Assembly: GCA_012274445.1 (NCBI GenBank)
Contig: JAAROD010000014.1
Location: 985,001-1,049,000 of the forward strand
DNA length: 64,000 nt
Origin: Sclerotiophoma versabilis
Taxonomy: Eukaryota; Ascomycota; Dothideomycetes; Pleosporales; Didymellaceae
Direction: 5' to 3'
Positions 24,243 through 33,289 of this stretch are shown here, in pieces. A program made the translations under genes and the position numbers. How positions within the stretch are numbered: the first letter of the stretch is position 1; each line of letters begins with the position of its first letter. The notes below the pieces were generated by a model, which was given only the letters and a program-made list of their open reading frames with translations, made no database searches and was not told the DNA's origin.

Positions 24243-27200
24243 ATGTCGAACGAGAAGACATGTTCCGCTGCAGGGCCGCCGGCGAAGGACATCACGTCAG
24301 AAAGCATGGTGGAGGGGCAGAACGGCAGGTGGAGGATGCGCCTGCGAAATCCCTGGGCATGCTCGCTGTGCACATTGGTCACGACGCTGCTGGGCTTCAC
24401 CGCGCTATTTCTTATGGCACAGTCCTTTATGACGCGCCAGCTCGACACGAAAGGCTGTGAGATGTCTTACATGCGCCCCATCTTCCACAAGTTCGACGAC
24501 TTTGACACCGAGCATACGCGCTTCGCCAGCAAGTACTCATTGTATCTGTACCGAGAGGGCGGCATCGATGAAGATAGCAGGGTATGTGGTGCCATCATTG
24601 GGGACGGCGTAAGCTAATGAAGCCTAGGTCAGAGGAGTGCCAGTCCTCTTCATTCCTGGGAATGCGGGCAGCTACAAGCAAGTACGACCGCTTGGAGCTG
24701 AAGGAGCATACTACTATCACAACGCTCTGAGACACGACGAGGGCGCGAACCGAGCAGGAAAGAGGCCGCTCGACTTCTTCACCGTTGATTTCAACGAAGA
24801 CTTTACAGCATTTCACGGTCAGACATTGCTCGATCAGGCCGAATATCTCAACGATGCCATCACATTTATCCTATCTCTATACCACACTCCTGGACGTTCG
24901 GCACGCGACTCGAACCTGCCCGATCCCACGTCAGTCGTGATACTGGGACACTCAATGGGAGGCATGGTAGCTCGCACCATGCTCACAATGCCTAACTATC
25001 AGTCGAACTCGATCAACACCATTGTTACTCTTGCAGCGCCGCATGCTAGGCCACCAGTGTCCTTCGATGGAGATATTGTCCGTCTCTACAAGGGCGTCAA
25101 CGACTACTGGCGACATGCCTACTCCCAGAAGTGGGCTATTGACAACCCACTCTGGCACGTTACCCTAATCTCGATAGCTGGTGGAGGTCTTGATACTGTG
25201 GTATCTTCAGATTACGCCAGTATAGCGTCCTTGGTGCCCGAAACCCATGGCTTCACCGTCTTCACCTCTTCAATGCCTCATGTCTGGACTGGAATGGATC
25301 ACTTGGCCATCACTTGGTGTGATCAGGAGAGAAAAAGCGTAGTACGCGCACTGTACGACGTGATTGACGCTTCAAGAGCGACTCAGACGGTACCTCGAGC
25401 CGAACGTATGCGAGGTTTCAAGAAGCAGTTTCTGACGGGTCTGGAAGACGTCGCTGAGAAGACCTTACCACACAAAGAGGCGAAGACGCTTTTGACACTG
25501 GAAGAAGATAGCGCGGTCATCTCGCAGGGCGAGAAACTGGTGCTGCGAAGCCTCGGTAAATCGCAGCAGAAGCCAAAAGCGTATCTGCTTCCTGTGCCGC
25601 CCCAAGATGAGCATCATCAGAAGCAGTTCACGCTTTTGACTAATGAGAAGCTGGACACACTCGGCGAAAATGGCAAGCTTGAGGTCTTCTTCTGCACCGT
25701 TTACCATCACCAAGCTGGACAGTCAGCGGCGCTCTTCTCAATGAATATGGATCTCTCTGGTGACAGCTCTGGAGCTACTCGGTTAGCATGCAAGAACGCC
25801 GCATCAGATGTCATTGCGCTCCCAGAGTCTACACGGCAGTCTACTTTCCCGTTCAGGACGGATCAACGGCCCTTCTCGTATCTTCAGTACAACCTCAAGG
25901 ATCTGTCAGATCAGCAATTTGTCGCTGTTGTTGACAAATCTGGCGAACGCAGCACCGGTTGGGTGGTTGCTGAATTTAGCAATGTGTCTGATTCTATGCA
26001 CAAAGTCGACATGGGCTTGCAACGCCTTTTAACGACTGGCTTGAATATCAAACTTTCAGCCCGCCGCTCCTTGAGTATAGACATCAAAGTTCCGGCCTTA
26101 CACTCGGCTTTGTTGGCATATAATGTCCATATCGGCAAGCAATCCTGCGATCGTGGAGAGCTGTTCGCACCTTTGCTGCGACAGTATGTCACCGATGTCC
26201 ATGAGAGTAAATTCTTCGTCAATGTCAAAGACGCTAGCCTCAACCTTCATGGCGTCTCACCATACATGCCGCCCACTTTGTTTCCCAAACACACATCGAG
26301 CGGGCTATCGCTGCAGATCTGGTCTGACCCAACCTGCGATAGCACTGTGGAAGTCAACCTGAGAGTTGATATACTGGGAAGCATTGGGAAGCTGTGGATG
26401 CGCTATCGAATTGTTTTTGCAGCATTTCCACTGCTCGTCGTGGCATTGGTTATACGTCAGCAGTTCCGGGTCTACGATGAGACAGGTGTATTCATGAGCT
26501 TCGCCAATGGCTTCAACGAATGCCTCCGTACATCTCTGCCGCTTGCCTTGGCTGCCTTAACGTTTTTATCAATCGCTCTATCTGGCGCACGCAACGAGAG
26601 TTTCAAATACTGGCCACTTCACGCTGTAGCTGGCAACACGACTGCGCTTCTGGATGATGCCAACCACGAACTGCTCCTTGGAACAGATGATACTTTCTTC
26701 TGGTTCTTGGTGCCACTCTTCGGGATCATGTGTATTGCAATCTGCGTCGCCCTGAACTACGTTGCACTCTTGCTCACCTCCATCTTTGCTACGGTCTACG
26801 CGTTGGTCAGCTCCGCAGCTCTCCGTAACGAGGACGGACAAAGAACACCAGGAGCGTTCGCTGTCACCTCGACCCGCCAGCGCACTATCACAACGTTGAT
26901 TTTGCTGACACTAGTGTCAACGGTCATACCGTATCACTTCGCCTACATGGTGCTCTGTCTGGTTCAGCTAGCCACCTGTATTCGAGGTTTTAGACTGGCA
27001 AAAGAGACGCGGCTTGACACCAACTACAACTTTTACAACTACTCGCATTCCATCCTCATCTTGATGATTTGGATTCTGCCAATCAATCTGCCGGTCCTCG
27101 TAGTCTGGGTGCGAAACCTCACGGTTCACTGGTGGACGCCATTTTCATCCCATCACAACATCCTATCGATTATGCCGTTCATATTCCTAGTCGAAACCCT

Positions 27201-27459
27201 AAGCACCGGCCGCATGGTTCCTCGTGTTCAGCCCCGGTACTCCTTCCTCACGAACATCTTCCTCTTCTCGATCGCCGCGTATGCTGCTGTCTACGGTGTG
27301 ACTTACGCATATGTGTTGCACCATCTCGCCAATATACTGTGCGCTTGGTTAGTTGCTATACATTTCGATATGCAGAACATCACCACGAGAAAAGTCTTCG
27401 GCGTGTTCGAGATACCCAGAACAGCGCAGATGAATACCGACACAAAGAAACGACCATGA
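24243..27459 (+). CDS. BST1: GPI inositol-deacylase Bst1/PGAP1-type, 2 exons
   Basis: Exons 24243-24581 and 24628-27459 (46-nt intron, GTATGT/TAG) encode 1056 aa. The enzyme removes the acyl chain from the inositol of GPI anchors in the ER, which helps GPI proteins exit to the Golgi and helps quality control. An N-terminal membrane anchor (LCTLVTTLLGFTALFLM) is followed by the conserved CEMSYMRP and KYSLYLYREGG. Next comes VPVLFIPGNAGSYKQVR (oxyanion region) and the lipase elbow GHSMGG with Ser222. LAAPHARPPVSFD and HLAITWCDQ follow. The C-terminal half has many hydrophobic spans typical of the family. The start at 24243 has a strong ACCATGTC context; an in-frame ATG at 23994 would add 83 unconserved residues. 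Length matches fungal Bst1 proteins. Confidence 0.93.
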
Positions 27460-28300
27460 CCGGCGCAAGTTGATTTTTTCATTTTGCTGCATTCTTTCTC
27501 ATACGCACTGTTGCTAATGCGATTACCCCGCGCCTGAAAAGCGCATCGTTTGGATATTGGCGTTTGATTGGCGTTATACATCCCATCAGCATTTTCAATC
27601 AACCACTAGATCTCTCTTTACCACCATCTGGAAGCCTTTGGGCGATGTTGGATTCGGTTGTCGAGCTGTCGCATATTGGCGACTTGTGCATATTCATTAC
27701 CGGCGTACGTTGTTTTTGGATGATCGTAATGGGCGGAGAACTTGCGAAGGTACCGGAGAAGAAGCCTCGGTATAGGACGCCTTGGGAAGAACAGCGCAGA
27801 GCTGGAAGATCTATTGTCTAATGAAAGCGTGTACTTCCACGACTGCACACCGTGTTTCACTCATTGCTCGTTGCTTACATGCTATGCTGTAAGGGAACGG
27901 CTCATGCGAATGGTTGGTTTGTGTACTGTTCATGACTTATGGCTCGGCCTGTTTGATACCTAATCTTCTACCTTTCGAAATACTTCTCTTCTCGCTTTAA
28001 GTGGATCCAGCTTCACACTTCACACCTAAAAAAACATGCACTGTGCCCACACCACCTTGCGGGCTTGTCTAAGACTCTACCACCTTACGCCAGTATATTC
28101 TGAGGTGATTATTTCTGGGCCTAGCTGTTGCAACACACTTCACCCACAATGGATTTGCAAACCTTCTTGTGCTGCTGGGCAGTGCCAGACCCAAAGCAAA
28201 CCCTAGGGTAAAAAGATAACAGCACACATAGCACTATCTATCCAACTGGTTTTGTGAGAGCGGATCAACGTGCAGCGCTCTTCGCGGAGGAGGCGGGAGC
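27460..28300. other. Intergenic, BST1 3' flank
   Basis: Frames 27557-27775 and 27564-27821 (+) are short and featureless. No supported gene was seen up to the tRNA terminator. Confidence 0.5.
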
Positions 28301-28305
28301 AAAAA
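28301..28305 (-). terminator. RNA polymerase III T5 terminator of the tRNA-Pro gene
   Basis: Reading the minus strand, the discriminator base C73 (28307) is followed by C and then TTTTT (28305-28301). This is the normal Pol III stop for a tRNA gene and argues that the 3' half of the gene is intact. Confidence 0.7.
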
Positions 28306-28306
28306 G

Positions 28307-28444
28307 GGGTCTTGCCGCGACTCGAACGCGGGGCCTCTCGCAAGTTTACTTAGGTGCCCTAAGCGAGAATCATACCACTAGCTGGATGGTTGTTAGGCAA
28401 GCTCGGAAGCTGATGATTGGGGGTTGAACTTACACCACAAGACC
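28307..28444 (-). tRNA. tRNA-Pro(AGG) with a canonical 37/38 intron and a second, spliceosome-like intron in the D-arm
   Basis: On the minus strand the gene begins GGTCTTG-TG-GT (28444-28434) and is interrupted by 52 nt (28433-28382). It resumes C-TAGTGGTAT-GAT-T at 28381. The anticodon stem CTCGC/GCGAG is perfect, with loop TTAGGG...T (anticodon AGG). A 14-nt intron (28356-28343) sits at the usual 37/38 site and contains CCTAAG, which can pair with CTTAGG as tRNA introns do. The variable loop AGGCC, T-arm CCGCG-TTCGAGT-CGCGG, acceptor CAAGACC and discriminator C follow. With the 52-nt insert removed, the acceptor stem pairs 7/7, the anticodon and T stems 5/5, and the D stem GTC/GAT is rebuilt. 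Unspliced, the D-arm is destroyed. The B box is intact. Activity is not proven; it could be a pseudogene made by intron insertion. Confidence 0.85.
28382..28433 (-). other. 52-nt spliceosomal-type intron (possible introner) inside the tRNA-Pro D-arm
   Basis: The insert starts GTAAGT (a full consensus fungal 5' splice site). It has GCCTAAC (branch-site consensus CTAAC) about ten bases before its end and finishes CCATCCAG. Its length, donor, branch and acceptor match the protein-coding introns of this window (46-60 nt). Insertion lies between tRNA positions 11 and 12. The first insert bases also rebuild most of the Pol III A box: TGGTGTAAGTT fits TRGYNNARNNG at 10 of 11 positions, versus 11 of 11 for the spliced TGGTCTAGTGG. 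Confidence 0.75.
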
Positions 28445-28825
28445 TGGCTATTGTAGCTGTTGATATAATTTTGAACAAAAGCTAAAATATATACTTGATC
28501 GTTTAAGACTTGAGCATCCCTCACGTCGCAGCTGCTAATGTGGAGTGAATCAGATCATAGGAATTTAGGATTTTGCTTTTGTTAGCGTGCGACGTGAGCC
28601 GAGATCGGCGTGGACTCACCATTCCGAGCGCCCTATGCTTGATAAAAAAGCGCTAGACCTAACGACGTACCGACTATCATACGTTTGTAGCAAGCCCCAC
28701 AAAAATCCATCCGTCATTTAAACGACGCCTACACGCCCTCTTAACCCAGCACACGACTCTTCATAGATTTTGCCCCGTCCAGAAACGCACCATTAAAAAG
28801 GACATCATCTGTGCAAGTCCTCGCC
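28445..28825. promoter_or_regulatory. Divergent upstream region of tRNA-Pro and the GNAT gene
   Basis: Upstream of the tRNA on the minus strand is an AT-rich block with AAATTATATC roughly 20-35 bases before G1, similar to TATA-like elements upstream of many fungal tRNA genes. The other side leads to the GNAT ATG at 28826. No gene was seen inside. Confidence 0.4.
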
Positions 28826-29356
28826 ATGGCGACAGAACCGCGCCCCACTGTCAGCATACGAGCAGCGAAATTTCCAGCCGACAAAAGTGCCGTGAGTGAG
28901 CTGTTTCTCGCGTACGAGCAATTCCTCCTCGACTATGCGGATGTCAAACTTGATTTCCAGAACTTCGACCACGAAGTCGCAAGTCTGCCGGGAAAGTACG
29001 CCGTTGAAAACGATGGCGCGCTGTATCTAGCCTGCATTGAGATCCCTGCGTCTGATGGCCAACCCGCGGTTGAGAAACCTGTTGGTTGTATGGGCTTGCG
29101 TGCGTTCACAGCGTTGCACAGCGGCGAGCTTAAACGTCTGTACCTTACGCCTGAGTCGAGAGGGCTGGGGGTTAGCAAGCTTCTGATGGATGTTGGAATC
29201 ACGAGAGCGCGGGAGTTGGGGTACAAAGAGATTCTCTTGGACACTTTGAGCAGCATGACGACTGCGAGAAGGTTGTACAAAAACTATGGCTTTGTGGAGA
29301 TCCCCGCGTACTACGAGAGCCATCCGGACGCAGTGTTCTATCGACTCGTTCTTTGA
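28826..29356 (+). CDS. GNAT-family N-acetyltransferase, 176 aa
   Basis: A single-exon frame starts at ATG 28826 in good context (CGCCATGGCG). GNAT enzymes move an acetyl group from acetyl-CoA to an amine. The fold is visible in order: beta1 VSIRAAKFPAD, helix SELFLAYEQFLLDY, the central strands (DGALYLACIE, VGCMGLRAF), then strand 4 and the acetyl-CoA pyrophosphate loop as ELKRLYLTPESRGLGVSKLL. The C-terminal ILLDTLSSMTTARRLYKNYGFVEI is the usual A-R-x-L-Y-x-x-x-G-F signature. Length is typical for a one-domain GNAT. The substrate cannot be read from the sequence. The gene lies convergent to the repeat-motif gene at 29459-30655, with about 100 bp between the stops. Confidence 0.85.
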   Translation: MATEPRPTVSIRAAKFPADKSAVSELFLAYEQFLLDYADVKLDFQNFDHEVASLPGKYAVENDGALYLACIEIPASDGQPAVEKPVGCMGLRAFTALHSGELKRLYLTPESRGLGVSKLLMDVGITRARELGYKEILLDTLSSMTTARRLYKNYGFVEIPAYYESHPDAVFYRLVL

Positions 29357-29458
29357 GATGCAGCTGCTTGTGGGGAAGATATGGGCAGAATAGGTCATTG
29401 TGTACTCCAGTTGCACGTTTCGATGCCACCGAATCTTGACAGCAACGCGTATACGCCC

Positions 29459-30655
29459 TCATACTGCACTCACCCTCGCCGGCGCCCTCCAGTCCCTACT
29501 CGTCTGCCTCTGCAAGATACGCCTCAAGGGACTGCTTTTCGAATCGACTACTATACGCTTCGGTGCCTTCGCCTCAATGGAAATCTCTGTGACCGTGATG
29601 ACAGATCCTTGTGTTTTGTCTTCTGAACTCCACAATCGGATGTGCTTTGCTTGCTTTGCCCAGACTGCCTCTTCGTAGGCGCGGACCCTAGCCTCGGGGT
29701 TGAGATGCATCTGTGTCGCCGAAGATGAAGCTGGTTTACTCCAGAGGGCTTCTTCATAAGCTCGAATCGTGGCTTCTGAATTCAATCCCGCCATTAGAGA
29801 CGACGGGCCGGAGAGTTCGAGGGAAACGATGGGCGAGTCGGGGCAGATGACTGAATCTGCACGGTCTGATAGTTCATCATCGTCTCTCTTCGTCACTGTC
29901 GCACTCTGAGCTGAAGCCTGTCGGGAGAGAATTCGGCGAAGCGGCGTATCACTGCGCGGCACTGATATCGAGCTAAGAGACTGAACGGAAACAGGAGACG
30001 TCGTAGGAGAAGGCTGAACACTGGCGCTCTCGATCAATTCTTCGGTGTCTTTGTCGGGTGCCTGCTGCAAAATTAGGCGTCGGAGAGGTGTGTTGTTGTA
30101 CCTTGCTTTGCGCACCTCCAGCGACTCAGGCTCATGACTAAGGATTGCTGAAGCGCTACGAGATGTATCTGTCCTCGGCTTGACAAACACCTGGCGACCC
30201 AGAATGCGCCGTAGAGGTGTATTGTTGTATCGCGCCTGGATAGTTTCCGGTGACTCCTTCGGTGCTTCGAGCGCTTCCCTGTTCACGAGCGTGCTGGTCT
30301 GACTCAACGTATCTTCCTCGGACCTAATGGGGGCCTGCATAGAGTTGCCTGATACTTGTCGTGCAATTATGCGTCGAAGCGGTGTGTTATTGTAACGCTT
30401 TTTGATGTGGATACGGTCTGAGATCTGTGTGCTGAGTTCCTGCAGTTGCTCCAGGCTCAGGGCGGCGATAAAGGACCGGGAGAAGCTAATGCTGTCTCCA
30501 CGCATGTTCGACAAAATCGAAAGCACTGTATCTGTCGAGGTTTGCATATCGGCAGATACTTCTTTTGCATCCGACTGCCAGCTCGCGGGATGACTTGTTG
30601 TGTGGTCATAGTCGAAAGTTGCACGGCTGCGCTTTCGTGCTTGAATAAGCAACAT
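29459..30655 (-). CDS. Unknown protein with five TPLRRILxRQ repeats, 398 aa
   Basis: A single-exon frame runs from ATG 30655 to the stop at 29459; the frame is open upstream of that ATG, but only a TTG lies there. No known domain is recognised. Five copies of a short motif stand out: RYNNTPLRRIIARQ (residues 87-100), RYNNTPLRRILGRQ (142-155), RYNNTPLRRLILQQ (185-198), RSDTPLRRILSRQ (234-246) and SSPLRRILQRQ (374-384). They are separated by 36-55 residue Ser/Thr/Glu-rich linkers, except before the last. Between repeats four and five is a second duplicated motif, IRAYEEALWSK and VRAYEEAVWAK. The pattern suggests a disordered scaffold bearing repeated amphipathic docking peptides (inference). 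Convergent with the GNAT gene. Confidence 0.75.
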   Translation of the reverse strand: MLLIQARKRSRATFDYDHTTSHPASWQSDAKEVSADMQTSTDTVLSILSNMRGDSISFSRSFIAALSLEQLQELSTQISDRIHIKKRYNNTPLRRIIARQVSGNSMQAPIRSEEDTLSQTSTLVNREALEAPKESPETIQARYNNTPLRRILGRQVFVKPRTDTSRSASAILSHEPESLEVRKARYNNTPLRRLILQQAPDKDTEELIESASVQPSPTTSPVSVQSLSSISVPRSDTPLRRILSRQASAQSATVTKRDDDELSDRADSVICPDSPIVSLELSGPSSLMAGLNSEATIRAYEEALWSKPASSSATQMHLNPEARVRAYEEAVWAKQAKHIRLWSSEDKTQGSVITVTEISIEAKAPKRIVVDSKSSPLRRILQRQTSRDWRAPARVSAV

Positions 30656-31559
30656 GTTGTCGTCCTTCACACACCTCTTCCCAACTTTAAAAAAAAGATA
30701 TTCTTGCGCCTTTTCCAACAGTGAGTTCCCAGGAGTCGCAAATTGCCCGGGTGTCTATATTTTTAGTGCTCGATAGCATGCCCTTTAGGCCTTGGTGTAG
30801 GTCAACAAACGACCTTCCAAATGCGTTACCACCTGAATATAAGCAAGTTCGTTTGCAAGATAGGAGGTCAGGAGCACGCCTTTCCCCGCGCGCTCCCGTC
30901 GTCCGTTGGCTTAGAGCGGTTCGCGCTGGTAGTGAGTTGGGTTGGGATCGGCTCGGCAAGTGGTGGTTTGATGATGATTATTGGCCAATTCAATGCCAGG
31001 TATTGCGCAATTCGCTCGGTGAATAACACCACCACGCTGACTTGTCCAGTTTTGGCATTGTGAAGTCCAAACGATAGTTCCGAGATCTTGTTCTTTCTAC
31101 CTTTATCTCAATGCGTAAGGCAAAAGCGTGGTACCTGTTGATGAATTTGAGTTGGAGGTGGACCACGTGGTTGAGATAGCCTTGGTTGACTACGATGGAG
31201 CTCACCACGCTAAGCAGCAGGCGCAAGTAGCAAGCACGAACAATCATCTTCACTAGATGCTATCCTGACAAACGTTCTTGATGCTCGACTTGGAGATATT
31301 TGCCAACTGCTTTAGGAGTGATTTGAAGGTCGTTGAAACTGGTTTTGCGGCTCTGCCGACTATAATGTGTGTGGTAGCAAGCATTATATTTCTGTGGAAG
31401 TTCGTCTGGGTTTTTTTTCATTCAAAAGTCAGCTTCACGAAAAGCCACAGTACAAGACTACTATACTGAACCTTCGTCAAGGACGAGATGCGGTTACTGT
31501 CATTTGACTTGTGGCCTACTCCCATATTCTAGTACCTCAAAGCTTCGAAGAGTGGTCAT
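30656..31559. other. Intergenic, 0.9 kb
   Basis: This lies between the repeat-motif gene start and the rhodanese 3' end, both on the minus strand. It is the likely promoter of the former. Short frames at 30721-31063 (+) and 30990-31253 (-) have no features. Confidence 0.5.
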
Positions 31560-32352
31560 CTACTGGGTCCCAAACTGCCCCCCTTTCGGTGGCTGCACCA
31601 CCCCGTCCGAGGTGTGTTCTTCCCCGCTCGTCTTTCCTCCTGTGAAGCTAGTTTCGCCTACAGGTCCTGTGCGCTCTCCAACACCACCAGCCTTCGGTGG
31701 GCTCTTTGTGCCCGGTCCACCCCTCTTCTCCCAATCATTCCAGCTCCCCTGGTATTCGCCCACGTTCGTGTAGCCCGCCTGTCTCGCAATGCCTGCCGCG
31801 ACCTTGCTCCGTACACCTGCTTTACAGAAGAAAATCATCTCCTTGCCGGTGGGAGGCTTTGCGAAGCCGAATTGGTCTTGAAACTCGGCGGGAGACAGAA
31901 GGAGTGCGTCTGGATGAGAGGTGATAGGCAGGTTGATGGCAGTGGGAATGCTATTCGTGCCAAATTCGTGTGGCTCGCGGACATCGACTAGGAGGCGGGA
32001 GTCCGAGGGATTTTCGAGGATAGAAAGGACCTGAGTTGCGTTAGATTAGTGTTGTGCATGGCTTGGAGGCTCGTCGAACTGAGACAGTAGACCAGAAGGA
32101 ACATACATCTTCGAATTCATAGATCCTGCCGCGGCCATCTGGGCGCTCGGAGATAGACCTCTTCTGTGAGAGCGTGCTAGCGAAACTGATAGCCGACCTC
32201 TGTCGCAGGCGACTGATGTTCCTGGGCGAAGTAGTGAGATTGCGCAGACCCATGCTTGCTTCTTTCGCAGGTAGCACAACAGAGCGCGCGGCTGTTCGCT
32301 GGGCAGTGCGGGCGCCGAGGCGCAGGGCCATGGATGCAGTTTTGGACGCCAT
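31560..32352 (-). CDS. Mitochondrial rhodanese-domain protein, 2 exons
   Basis: Exons 32352-32107 and 32030-31560 (76-nt intron, GTATGT/CAG) encode 238 aa. Rhodaneses carry sulfur as a cysteine persulfide. The first ~55 residues (MASKTASMALRLGARTAQR, further Arg/Ser) form a typical mitochondrial presequence. The domain follows as RIYEFEDVLSILE, LLVDVREPHEFG, IPTAINLPI and the active loop FFCKAGVRSKVAAGIAR, where the Cys of FCKAGVRS is the sulfur acceptor. YTNVGEYQGSWNDWEKRGG closes the domain and a Gly/Pro-rich tail follows. It resembles single-domain yeast Rdl-type proteins. An ATG 12 bases upstream (32364) is an equally possible start. Confidence 0.88.
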
Positions 32353-33289
32353 TGTCTTGTTCATGAACTTATTCCGAGTTCTCTTTCGTCTTTAATTGCA
32401 CCCTTAAGTAATTGGACTTGTCAAACAATGTTGTGGTGATGCTTGGTGTATCAATCAATGCCCATGACGAAGTAGTGCAGCTCGAGCTCGGATCTGACGA
32501 ATTATCGCCGACGTCACTTCTACGCGACCTCACGTGCACTGCACATTCATTGCCATCGATCATCATTTTCTATCGGAAACTCTCATAGCACAAATAGATT
32601 TTAAAGGAAGGAGAATGCCCTTAGCTAAGTCTATCTCAGCTGGCTTGTTGAGAATGTCTCGAGACTGATCTCTTCGAGTTTCTCGTTATTTTATCCTTTT
32701 GACCTTTCGATCCTTGAGCACGTCGTTCGCAGGCTGGTGGAGTCGTCTAGAGAGGCACTGGAAGCCCAATAGCCAATGAGGGCCCACACGCGGCGTCACT
32801 TTTTTGCTCCTAGGATGGAGAGTGGCGTACTGGTCAAACATTTCAAGAATCTGATACTGCGTGTATGTGCGCTGCTCTTCATAATTCTAAGCCAGCCACA
32901 GCTGATGGTAGTCACGTCACAGTCAATACAGGGCACTCTTCTTTCCAGCGCCCACTCCAGAACAAGTTTTAAGCAGCAAATTGGTATATATTCTTTTTGC
33001 GCCGAGGGGGAATCATCTCAAATACCACAAGCGCCAAAATACAAAAACAAGCACAAAGCTTAACAAGACGACAACGATAACAATGATATCATGCGCAGCA
33101 CTTCAACACCAGCCAAAAGCAGTAATGTTGCTTTTACACTTGATTCGCCAGTATAGAGAGGGGTATAATTCTTTTGTCGTTTCGCGAGACGCGTGTGCAT
33201 CGGTACAAACGCGTAAGCTGGACGGGGTATTCTTCGTAAAGGTATGGCCGGCGCAGAATATCAAGCAGTGGTCGAAGATGGTGTATCAT
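32353..33289. other. Intergenic, 0.9 kb
   Basis: This is the rhodanese 5' flank plus the KH-protein 3' flank. A polypurine/AC-rich part occurs near 33040-33090. Frames 32776-33063 and 32981-33607 (+) lack features and the latter runs antisense into the KH gene. No gene supported. Confidence 0.5.

Noticed and set aside
27564..27821. 85-aa frame after BST1
   Set aside because: In the 3' flank of BST1, with no recognisable feature or clear start context.
28307..28381. Reading the tRNA as a 5'-truncated pseudogene
   Set aside because: The missing 5' eleven bases are found intact 52 nt upstream and pair perfectly with the 3' acceptor strand, so an insertion explains it better than truncation.
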